A program made the position numbers and the translations under genes. A DNA stretch of 30,638 nucleotides, taken from the NCBI RefSeq assembly GCF_049472655.1, contig NZ_JAQNCS010000021.1, positions 1 to 30,638 on the forward strand, given 5' to 3'. Positions within the stretch are counted from its first letter, which is position 1. Every line of letters begins with the position of its first letter. The notes under the pieces were generated by a model. That model worked only from the letters and a program-made list of their open reading frames with translations. It was not told the origin of the DNA and made no database searches. This DNA is from Deferribacter abyssi. Lineage in GTDB: Bacteria; Chrysiogenota; Deferribacteres; Deferribacterales; Deferribacteraceae. This document shows positions 23,508-30,638 of the stretch, piece after piece.

Positions 23508-25826
23508 ATGGCAAATATTAACAAACAAGAGCTGGTAGATTTTTTTCTAATGGAATCTGGTGAACATTTTGATACCATTTTTAATGGTATCAATATCCTT
23601 CTTTCAGATCCTGACAATTGGTCTATTATAGAAGAAATATTTAGAAGCACTCATACCTTAAAAGGCTCCTCTGCCATGGTTGAATTTTATAACTTTTCGA
23701 AAATTACACATTCTTTAGAAAATTTACTGGAAGGTATTAAAGGTGGAAAAATAAAACGTAATAAAAACATTTTCTTGTTTCTACTAGAACTATTTCACAA
23801 ATTGGATGAATATTTAAAAAATAACAAAAAAGATATAGATGAAAATCTTAAAAAAGAATATTTAAATAAAATTAAACCATACTTGAAATACAATGAAACA
23901 ATATCTGAAAAAACACTACCCATATTAAAAAAAGCTCCCAAATCGTTGAAAAATATAATAGATCAAGAATTCCCTATTAGAACTCCAGATTCTATCGATA
24001 CGTACATTCGTATAAACGTTGCAAAAATTAATTTTCTAATAAATCTTGTTGGAGAATTAATAGTCGCAAGAAACAGACATAGCGAATCTTTAAAAGATAT
24101 TCTTACACTCACTAAAGAGCTTGAGTACTCAAAACAACGATTAAATAAAATACTTGATGAATTCAAAGAAAAATATATGTATTCAACGCAGCAAGAAAAT
24201 GAAAACGATAGTAAAAGTAATATATTATTGTCTGATTTCTTTGAAGGAGAATTTGATAAATATACTGATATTAATATATTAGCAAGACAGTTGCTTGAAG
24301 TTGGTAATGACATTACTAATCTGATATCAGAACTTTTTCAAAAATTATCTCAATTTCAAACTGATATTCAATATATAAATAGAGTTACTGACTCCATCGA
24401 AAAAAATCTAACAAAAATAAAATTAATTCCTGTAAAAACATTGTTCAATACAGCTATGAGAACAGCAACAATTACCGCAAATAATGAAGGTAAAAATATT
24501 AATATAATCGTTTCTGGTGAACAAATTGAAATTGATAAATCTATTCTTGATATGATAAGTGATGCTTTTTTACACTTAGTAAGAAATTCTGTTTCACATG
24601 GTATTGAAACAAAAAGAGAAAGAAAAGAAAAAGGTAAAACTTCATATGGAAATTTATACTTAAGAGCTTATAGATCCGGAACCTCAATAATTTTTGAAAT
24701 AGAAGACGACGGAAGAGGAATTGATATAAACATAATTAAAGATAAAGCTGTAGCATTAGGACTATTACAAGAATATGAAGCAAATAATCTAAGGATGGAT
24801 GATCTCTTACAATTAATTTTCACTCCAGGATTTTCTACAGCAGAATCTATAACTGATATTTCCGGTAGAGGGATCGGTCTTGATGTCGTAAAGCGCATAG
24901 TTGAAAATCTTGGTGGATCAGTATCTGTTTATACAGAAAAAGATAAATTTACCAAATTCGTCCTTGTTATACCTATAACTCAATTTATTGCTGAATATTT
25001 GATAGTCAAAGAAGATAAGCACATCTTTGCATTACCCCTACAATCTGTATATGAAATCATCCCTTTAGAAGTCAATAAAATAAAAAAAATCGGCGAGCAT
25101 TTCTTTTACAACCTTAGAAATGAAGTTTATGAAATAGTGGATTTAATGGTAGCTTTGGGAGTTAAGAAAAAAAATGAATTTAGAGAAAATTCATTTGGAA
25201 TACTTGTAGATGGACCACAAAAAAAATATATAATTCAAATAGAATCCATTTTAGGAAGAGAAACCACTATTACAAAAAAATTTAAGCCTTTTTTAGTAAA
25301 AATAAATAAATTCTTAGGTACATCTGTTAGCTCAAAAGGTGACGTAAGACTAATATTAGACACTGTTCGCCTATTTTCAACAAAAATGAAAGTAAGGGAA
25401 TTTATTAAAATAGATAAACCAAAAAATGAAAAAACTATCACATATAACTCAAACGGGATATTAATTGTTGATGATTCAATTTCAGTAAGAAAGTACCTTT
25501 CTGACATTTTAGTTAAAAACGGTTTTAAAGTAGTTCAGGCAAAAGACGGATTAAATGCATTAGAAATCCTAGAAACAAGTAGATTCCCTTATATCATTAC
25601 AGACCTAGAAATGCCAAATATCAATGGGTATGAGTTAATCAATAAAATAAGAAATTTTTTACAAGACAATGAAGTAAAAATATTTGTTGTTACTTCTAGA
25701 GCTACAGAAAAACACAAAGATAAAGCTATAGAATTAGGTGCAAATGGTTTTATTATTAAACCATTCACAGAGGATTCAATACTAAAAGCTATTAAAGGTA
25801 AAGATCATGAAAGCATTAATGTTTGA
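23508..25826 (+). CDS. cheA: Hybrid histidine kinase CheA-REC (PilL/PixL-like)
   Basis: The 772-residue kinase has an N-terminal Hpt domain with phosphorylated His49 (RSTHTLKGSSAMV) and no recognisable P2 domain. A dimerisation region follows (about 165-330, opening FLINLVGELIVARNRH), then the ATPase domain with the N box HLVRNSVSHGIE near 355, the G1 box DDGRGID near 400 and the G2 box GRGIGLD near 452. A CheW-like P5 domain spans about 490-630. A C-terminal receiver (648-768) has phosphoacceptor Asp699 (ITDLEMPNING). The CheA-REC fusion and the gene order match pil/pix systems, but only one Hpt is seen. It starts 1 nt after the receptor gene without a good ribosome site and overlaps the next gene by 20 nt. 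Confidence 0.95.
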   Translation: MANINKQELVDFFLMESGEHFDTIFNGINILLSDPDNWSIIEEIFRSTHTLKGSSAMVEFYNFSKITHSLENLLEGIKGGKIKRNKNIFLFLLELFHKLDEYLKNNKKDIDENLKKEYLNKIKPYLKYNETISEKTLPILKKAPKSLKNIIDQEFPIRTPDSIDTYIRINVAKINFLINLVGELIVARNRHSESLKDILTLTKELEYSKQRLNKILDEFKEKYMYSTQQENENDSKSNILLSDFFEGEFDKYTDINILARQLLEVGNDITNLISELFQKLSQFQTDIQYINRVTDSIEKNLTKIKLIPVKTLFNTAMRTATITANNEGKNINIIVSGEQIEIDKSILDMISDAFLHLVRNSVSHGIETKRERKEKGKTSYGNLYLRAYRSGTSIIFEIEDDGRGIDINIIKDKAVALGLLQEYEANNLRMDDLLQLIFTPGFSTAESITDISGRGIGLDVVKRIVENLGGSVSVYTEKDKFTKFVLVIPITQFIAEYLIVKEDKHIFALPLQSVYEIIPLEVNKIKKIGEHFFYNLRNEVYEIVDLMVALGVKKKNEFRENSFGILVDGPQKKYIIQIESILGRETTITKKFKPFLVKINKFLGTSVSSKGDVRLILDTVRLFSTKMKVREFIKIDKPKNEKTITYNSNGILIVDDSISVRKYLSDILVKNGFKVVQAKDGLNALEILETSRFPYIITDLEMPNINGYELINKIRNFLQDNEVKIFVVTSRATEKHKDKAIELGANGFIIKPFTEDSILKAIKGKDHESINV

Positions 25827-26184
25827 GTGTAAAAAAATTGGTTTTTTGCTTGATATAAATAACTTACTACATGTGTCTGATATTAATGAAATACAAGGTG
25901 AAAAAGAAAGAGAAATATTAATTTTTAATTTCAGCAAATTTTTAGATGGAGATACTAATCCTAAATATGTAATTTTTTTAACTGACAAAAAAAGATATAT
26001 TGGAGTGTTAGCAGACAAGATTTATGATATAATTAGTTATAATGAATTTAAACCTTTCGAAAAAAATAATTTTGATGTAAAATTTATAAAAGGGGTTGTG
26101 GAATACAATAATAAATTATTATATTTACTTAATGCTGAAAATTTAATAGAGGTTGCTTATGAAGAAAAAAATAATGCTCATTGA
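25807..26184 (+). CDS. Reduced CheW-like protein
   Basis: The 125-residue protein resembles a shortened, divergent CheW domain. The opening LMFECKKIGFLLDINNLLHV, the middle IFLTDKKRYIGVLADKIYDI and the closing KGVVEYNNKLLYLLNAENLI follow the CheW strand pattern. The central glycine-rich LRG...PVIDL stretch is reduced to IFNFSKFLD. It might act as a second coupling protein, an array modulator or a competitor of the full CheW. AAAGGT precedes its ATG, which lies inside cheA (20-nt overlap), and its end overlaps the next gene by 26 nt. The family call is by pattern only. Confidence 0.75.
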   Translation: MKALMFECKKIGFLLDINNLLHVSDINEIQGEKEREILIFNFSKFLDGDTNPKYVIFLTDKKRYIGVLADKIYDIISYNEFKPFEKNNFDVKFIKGVVEYNNKLLYLLNAENLIEVAYEEKNNAH

Positions 26185-27583
26185 CGATAGTGTTACTATT
26201 CACAGAGTTATTGATCTTTCTTTGGATGATGAATCGTATGAAGTTGCAAAAGCATTTTCTTCGGATGAAGCAAAACAAAAACTACAAACTTTTTCTCCAG
26301 ATGTTATATTAATCGATAATAAGCTACCTGATATAAAAATTGATGAGTTTGTAAGAGAATTAAAAACATCTTTTCCTGATACCAAAATTGTTTTACTTGT
26401 GGGTGCTTTTGATAACTTTCAACAAAATGATTTAGAACGGATAGGTGCTGATTCTTATTTATTAAAACCGTTCAATTCCAACGCATTAGAAGAAGTAATA
26501 GAAAAATTCTCAATTAAACAAAATACAGTATCTACAGAAGAATCTCAGCAGAAATCTGAAAGAGAAGAAGACATAGAAGAACTTCTTTCAACCGTAACTT
26601 CCGAAGAACCTAAAGAAGAAATTGAACAGTTCGATGACATCTTAAAAGAGCTAGATTCTGAAAAAGAAAACGAAGAAAAAAGCACAACAGAAACTGACAA
26701 AGAAGAAAGCATAGAAGATATTTTTAAAGATCTTGAAAAAGAAATAAACGATGATGAAGACTTAGAAAAAAAAGAAGCAAGTATCGAAGATGTTTTTTCA
26801 GACCTAGATGTAGCTGAGTCTTCTGTTTCTGAAGAAATACCCAAAGAGGAAATAGATGATGAAGAAGCTAACTTTTTACCAGAAAATAGTGAATCATTAG
26901 AAGAAAAAGAAGCCGATGAGGAAATAGATGAAGAAAAAGTTGATGAACTATTTCAAGAACTTGAAGAAGAACTAGCTTCAACAGAGCCACAAGCAGAACA
27001 ACAGATATCAGAAGAAATTATAGAACAGTTAGAAACCAAACAACCTGAAAATGCTGAAGATTCGACCATTATAGAGGAAGGTCCCCTAAAAAAAGATGAA
27101 GAAAAATCACCTCAAATAGACGAAAGAATTGAAAATATCCTTGAAAAAGAGTTGCACACTTCCGAAGAAGCATCTACTTTGAGCGAAATCAAAGAACATA
27201 TTGAACCATCACTCGAAGAAATAACATCTGATGCTAACGAAAAAAATGAGTCAGTTATACTTAAAAAAGAAGCTCAGGAAGAAGCAGTAACAGAAATAAC
27301 CGAAAAAATATATCCACAGTTTGATACTGAATCTTTAATTAAAACAATAGAAAACTCATTTATTAATTTAAAAACTGAACTTTTAGAAGATGTTAAAACT
27401 CAAATTTCCAACGAAATTATTAAATCAGCATTATCCGAAATAATAAATGAAGAGTTTATAAAAGAAACTATTAAAGAAGTTTTATCAAAAACGATAGAAA
27501 AAGCTGTTTGGGAAATTGTACCAGAACTTGCTGAAAAATTGATTATAGAAGAAATAGAAAAACTTAAAAAGGGTGAAATCTAA
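26159..27583 (+). CDS. Response regulator with long acidic repeat-bearing tail
   Basis: The 474-residue protein has a receiver domain at 1-115 (Asp9-Asp10, phosphoacceptor Asp53, Lys103), with Val81 or Gly82 where a switch Thr/Ser is normal. Residues 120-380 are extremely Glu/Asp-rich and probably disordered. They carry a recurring motif of hydrophobic-acidic-acidic-hydrophobic-hydrophobic type: IEELL (139), FDDIL (158), IEDIF (185), IEDVF (209), VDELF (261). The end (about 390-474) is helical and closes with AVWEIVPELAEKLIIEEIEK, resembling by eye the C-terminal helices of PopZ-like (DUF2497) proteins and of some deltaproteobacterial response regulators. The ATG at 26159 is chosen over a TTG at 26153 for its spacing from AGAGG. 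It may be the output or localisation factor of the chemosensory module. Confidence 0.82.
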   Translation: MKKKIMLIDDSVTIHRVIDLSLDDESYEVAKAFSSDEAKQKLQTFSPDVILIDNKLPDIKIDEFVRELKTSFPDTKIVLLVGAFDNFQQNDLERIGADSYLLKPFNSNALEEVIEKFSIKQNTVSTEESQQKSEREEDIEELLSTVTSEEPKEEIEQFDDILKELDSEKENEEKSTTETDKEESIEDIFKDLEKEINDDEDLEKKEASIEDVFSDLDVAESSVSEEIPKEEIDDEEANFLPENSESLEEKEADEEIDEEKVDELFQELEEELASTEPQAEQQISEEIIEQLETKQPENAEDSTIIEEGPLKKDEEKSPQIDERIENILEKELHTSEEASTLSEIKEHIEPSLEEITSDANEKNESVILKKEAQEEAVTEITEKIYPQFDTESLIKTIENSFINLKTELLEDVKTQISNEIIKSALSEIINEEFIKETIKEVLSKTIEKAVWEIVPELAEKLIIEEIEKLKKGEI

Positions 27584-27585
27584 TA

Positions 27586-28632
27586 ATGGATAAATTCAAT
27601 TATAAAGAAAGTGGCGTAAATATTGATGAAGGAAATCTGTTTGTAAGAAAAATTAAAAACATTGTTAAAACAACTTATAATAAACATGTCCCTGAATCTA
27701 TTGGTGGGTTTGCTGGATTTTTTGATATATCTTTTGCCAAACATTATAAAAAACCTATATTAGTCTCAAGCACAGATGGTGTTGGCACTAAGTTAAAAGT
27801 AGCTATAATGGCAGAAAAGTACGACACAATTGGTATTGATCTTGTAGCCATGTGTATCAATGACGTAATCGTAACAGGGGCAAAACCCCTGTTTTTTTTG
27901 GACTATTTAGCCACAGGGAAGTTAGATTCTAGCAAAATGTCTGATATTGTAAAAGGTATTGCAGAAGGTTGTAAAGAGGCAAACACCGCATTAATTGGTG
28001 GAGAAACAGCTGAAATGCCTGGAATGTATGACCAAAATGAATTTGATCTTGCAGGTTTTTGTGTTGGAATTGTAGATGCAGAAAATATTATTGATGGAAA
28101 AAATATATCTGAAAACGATGTGATAATTGGATTAAAATCAAATGGATATCATAGTAATGGTTATTCGCTTTTAAGAAAGATATACTTTGAGTATTTAAAT
28201 CTTAAAATAGATGATAAAATAGATGATGAACAAACTGTAGCAGATATCCTACTGAAGCCAACAAAAATATACTATCGGGAAATAAAAAAGATTTTGAATG
28301 AAAATATTAAAGTAAAAGGAATGGCTCATATTACAGGTGGGGGATTTTATGAAAACATCCCAAGAATACTTCCTGACACATATTCGGTAAAGCTTTATAG
28401 TGAAAAAATACCTGAACTTTTTGATTTTACTTTTATCAAACAAAATACGAATATTGAAAAAAGAGAACTTTATAGAGTATTTAATATGGGTATAGGTTTA
28501 GTTTTGATTATCGCTGACGAAGAAAAAGAACGGTTACTGAATATTTTAAATAAAGATGAAACAATAGGATACGAAATCGGTCTTGTAGTAAAAGGTAATA
28601 AAACAGTAGAAATTTCTGGAGTAGATTTTTGA
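27586..28632 (+). CDS. purM: Phosphoribosylformylglycinamidine cyclo-ligase (AIR synthetase)
   Basis: PurM closes the imidazole ring in purine synthesis, making AIR with ATP. The 348-residue protein begins YKESGVNIDEGN and has GGFAGFFDI, SSTDGVGTKLKVA near 64, the AMCINDVIVTGAKPLFFLDY block near 89, IGGETAEMPGMY and HITGGGFYENIPR. All are family signatures and length is normal. It starts 2 nt after the previous stop, with GGTG upstream, and overlaps purN by 4 nt. The codons for VTGAKPLFF form a terminator-like hairpin (27873-27899). Confidence 0.97.
   Translation: MDKFNYKESGVNIDEGNLFVRKIKNIVKTTYNKHVPESIGGFAGFFDISFAKHYKKPILVSSTDGVGTKLKVAIMAEKYDTIGIDLVAMCINDVIVTGAKPLFFLDYLATGKLDSSKMSDIVKGIAEGCKEANTALIGGETAEMPGMYDQNEFDLAGFCVGIVDAENIIDGKNISENDVIIGLKSNGYHSNGYSLLRKIYFEYLNLKIDDKIDDEQTVADILLKPTKIYYREIKKILNENIKVKGMAHITGGGFYENIPRILPDTYSVKLYSEKIPELFDFTFIKQNTNIEKRELYRVFNMGIGLVLIIADEEKERLLNILNKDETIGYEIGLVVKGNKTVEISGVDF
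27873..27899 (+). terminator. Intrinsic-terminator-like hairpin inside purM
   Basis: AACAGGGG (27873-27880) pairs perfectly with CCCCTGTT (27886-27893) around a CAAAA loop, and T8 spans 27892-27899. This is the textbook form of an intrinsic terminator, in the sense orientation within the coding frame. Whether it works in translated mRNA is unknown. Confidence 0.55.
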
Positions 28633-29240
28633 AGAATATAGCTATTTTGCTGTCTGGAAGAGGAAGTAATTTCAAAGCTATATACAATTCTATTGAAACA
28701 AAAATAATCAATAATGCTAGAATTTCTGTAGTAATAAGCAATAAAGGTGACGCTTTAGGATTAAAATTTGCCCAAGAAAAAGGGCTAAATGCTTTTTTTA
28801 TTAATCCGAAAGAATTCTGTTCAGCACAAGAGTATGATAAAAAAATAGTTAAAATATTAAATGATTATAAAATCGATCTTGTTTGCCTTGCTGGTTTCAT
28901 GAGAATTATCACACCTTACTTTGTTAAAAGTTTTAAAAACAGCATAATGAATATTCATCCTTCATTACTCCCAAGTTTTCCTGGTTTAAATGCTCAAAAA
29001 CAGGCTTTAGAATATGGAGTCAGATTTTCTGGATGTACAGTTCATTTTGTAGATGAAAAAGTCGATCACGGTCCTATAATTTCACAGGCTGTTGTCCCTG
29101 TATTGCCAAATGATACTGTAGAAACACTTTCAGAAAGAATCCTTAAAGAAGAACATAAAATTTATCCTGAAGCTGTAAAACTTTTTGTAGAAGATAAACT
29201 TAAAATTGTTGGGAGAAAGGTCATTGTTAAAAAAAGTTAA
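28629..29240 (+). CDS. purN: Phosphoribosylglycinamide formyltransferase
   Basis: PurN formylates GAR with 10-formyltetrahydrofolate, the third step of purine synthesis. The 203-residue protein starts at TTG (overlapping the purM stop as TTGA), with GGAG 7 nt upstream, and opens with NIAILLSGRGSNFKAI. Catalytic residues are seen as the Asn and His in IMNIHPSLLPSFPG and the Asp in VDEKVDHGPII. The C-terminus is slightly extended and basic. The purM-purN pair is common. The gene overlaps the M16 homologue by 17 nt. Confidence 0.97.
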   Translation: MKNIAILLSGRGSNFKAIYNSIETKIINNARISVVISNKGDALGLKFAQEKGLNAFFINPKEFCSAQEYDKKIVKILNDYKIDLVCLAGFMRIITPYFVKSFKNSIMNIHPSLLPSFPGLNAQKQALEYGVRFSGCTVHFVDEKVDHGPIISQAVVPVLPNDTVETLSERILKEEHKIYPEAVKLFVEDKLKIVGRKVIVKKS

Positions 29241-30492
29241 TACCATAATTTTATTAATTATTTTTACAGCCTCACTTTCTATAGCTGGAGGGAAAATTGT
29301 GACATTAAAGAATGGTGCTGTATTGATAGCAAATAAAAGAGACTATAACCCCACTTTTAGCCTTGTTATTATGATAAGAGGTGGAATTTTTAGAGAAAAT
29401 CATAAAAATAACGGCATTGGAAACCTTGCATTGAATAGTTGGGAAAAAAGTAGCAAAATTCTAAAAGTTGTAGAAGATTTAGGTGGTACTTTTAACACAT
29501 CAAATCTTTCAGATTTTTCTGAAATATCCTTATCTATACCATCAAAATATCTAGATGATATATTACCATTATTACAAGAATTCTTAACTAAAATTAATAT
29601 AGATGAAACTATTTTTGAAAATGAAAAAAGAATTACTTTGATAAAACTTAAAGCCATTCAAGATAGACCTGATGAGCTTGCTATAAAATCTTTTATGAAA
29701 GCTACTTATGGTAACTTTCCTTATTCCATGGATACTTTAGGTGAAATAGAAACTGTAAAAAAGCTAACCATTAATGATGCTTCAAACTATTTAAAAAGTC
29801 TTTTACAAGCTAAAAATATGGTAGTCTCAATTGCTGGCTTTTACTCTGAAAAACAAAAAAATACATTAATTGATATTATTTCTCAACTGCCCAAGGGAGA
29901 AAAATTTCAAATAAATTGTGAAAATAGTAATATTAAAAAAGATTACATGGAAGAAGAAACTCATCCAAATATTAAGCAAGCAAAACTTTTCATGGGCTTC
30001 ACTGCTCCTGATGCTACAAATGAAGATTATGTCCCTGTAAAAATTCTATCAGAAGTTTTGGGTGGAGGAATGAGCTCAATATACTTTAATATTTTACGTA
30101 AAGATAAAGGATATGCCTACTCTGTAGGCTCTTTTTATCCATCTAAACTTTGTAACTCACGATTTGTAAATTATATTGGGCTTGATTATAAAAATGTAAA
30201 GGATGCACTTGCCACTTTTGACGAAATAGGGAAAAATGCCGAAAAATACATAAATGATGAAAAAGTTGACAAAGCTAAAAACTATCTTACAGGAAGAATC
30301 TTAATGGAAGCTCAAACTAATTATAAAAATGCCTGGTATGCTGCATTTTTTGAAACACTTGGGCTTGGAGGATATTTTTTCAACAACTACATTGCATTAA
30401 TAGAAAAAACCTCTACTGAAGAAGTAATTAAAGCTGCAAAAAAATATCTTTTAGGACACAAAACAGTTTTTATACTAAAAAACAAAAATTAA
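29224..30492 (+). CDS. M16 peptidase homologue, probably non-catalytic
   Basis: This 423-residue protein has the two-lobed M16 (insulinase/processing peptidase) layout, including FMGFTAPDAT, GGGMSSIYFNILRKDKGYAYS and the C-terminal NYLTGRILMEAQT. The zinc motif HxxEH is replaced by N67-L-A-L70-N71 within NGIGNLALNSW. The downstream glutamate ligand is also missing, with TLIKLKAIQD where VxxEEIKxxED is usual. It is therefore probably the non-catalytic partner of an active M16 subunit, as in heterodimeric bacterial M16 pairs. The TTG at 29224 is preferred because the product then begins with a signal peptide (KK, a hydrophobic stretch, end near SIAGG at 23). A TTG at 29206 is an alternative. 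It is the last gene of the long plus-strand run. Confidence 0.88.
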   Translation: MLKKVNTIILLIIFTASLSIAGGKIVTLKNGAVLIANKRDYNPTFSLVIMIRGGIFRENHKNNGIGNLALNSWEKSSKILKVVEDLGGTFNTSNLSDFSEISLSIPSKYLDDILPLLQEFLTKINIDETIFENEKRITLIKLKAIQDRPDELAIKSFMKATYGNFPYSMDTLGEIETVKKLTINDASNYLKSLLQAKNMVVSIAGFYSEKQKNTLIDIISQLPKGEKFQINCENSNIKKDYMEEETHPNIKQAKLFMGFTAPDATNEDYVPVKILSEVLGGGMSSIYFNILRKDKGYAYSVGSFYPSKLCNSRFVNYIGLDYKNVKDALATFDEIGKNAEKYINDEKVDKAKNYLTGRILMEAQTNYKNAWYAAFFETLGLGGYFFNNYIALIEKTSTEEVIKAAKKYLLGHKTVFILKNKN

Positions 30493-30638
30493 CCTTATAA
30501 CATTAAATTCATAAAGAAAAGCGTCACCCTAAACGTTAACAAAGCAACCTTAGTCTATCATCATTTATAGTTTGGGCATACATCAGTAAAACATTTTTAC
30601 ATTATAATCGATTCTCACTGAAAAAGTGACAATTAATT

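Noticed and set aside
26545..26844. Ser-rich minus-strand frame within the acidic-tailed regulator gene
   Set aside because: It is the reverse complement of Glu/Asp codons, an expected compositional artefact.
30493..30638. Right-end 146 bases, including a TCACT/AGTGA repeat at 30615-30629
   Set aside because: All minus-strand frames entering from the edge stop early, no plus-strand start is convincing, and the small hairpin has no T-run. I see nothing supportable there.
1..30638. Search for tRNA genes, CRISPR repeats, insertion sequences and phage or defence genes
   Set aside because: No cloverleaf, direct repeat array, transposase or recognised defence protein was seen by reading; a covariance-model scan could not be run.

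Overview
This AT-rich window (roughly one third G+C by eye, not computed) reads as bacterial chromosome. The gene content and order suggest an anaerobic, flagellated, didermal bacterium close to the Deferribacterota (Deferribacter or Calditerrivibrio type). That placement is inference from memory of gene arrangements, protein style and the c-type heme motif in a sensor, not from a search. No tRNA, rRNA, CRISPR array, insertion sequence or phage gene was recognised.

Left part, 1-4695. The 3' end of a flagellin gene is followed by flaG. Then come a lysophospholipid acyltransferase-like gene with a probable leaderless promoter, a conserved hypothetical gene, and on the minus strand an orphan Tat-exported TRAP receptor. 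The receptor and the hypothetical gene converge on a shared bidirectional terminator. A 426-bp intergenic region holds the divergent starts of the TRAP gene and dnaX.

Middle, 4696-9603. The classical dnaX-ybaB-recR cluster ends at a hairpin terminator. Facing it on the minus strand is a four-gene operon: a protein with two tandem Hfq/Sm domains, a single-domain response regulator, thiol peroxidase and a SAM methyltransferase. It is driven by a strong promoter (TTGACT, 17 bp, TATAAT).

Right part, 9604-30492. Twenty-three plus-strand genes follow with no intergenic gap above 39 nt and eleven overlaps, so this may be one very long transcription unit. It starts at a near-consensus promoter whose -35 box lies inside a perfect 8-bp inverted repeat. 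First come yceD-rpmF-plsX-fabH-fabD-fabG-acpP-fabF-rnc (ribosomal protein L32, type II fatty acid synthesis, RNase III). Then a radical SAM gene, rsmD, coaD and a dGTPase-like gene. Next is a seven-gene chemosensory module whose first five genes follow the order of the type IV pilus pil/pix systems: REC-PATAN-like regulator, CheY-like regulator, CheW, PilJ-like receptor, CheA-REC. Two extra genes follow, a reduced CheW and a response regulator with a long acidic repeat-bearing tail. No methylation or demethylation genes accompany them. The run ends with purM, purN and a catalytically degenerate M16 peptidase homologue.

The most unusual items are the tandem-Hfq protein, the heme-motif chemoreceptor in a pil/pix-like operon without cheR or cheB, the response regulator with repeated acidic/hydrophobic motifs and a PopZ-like end, an intrinsic-terminator-like hairpin inside purM, and the inverted repeat over the fatty acid operon promoter.
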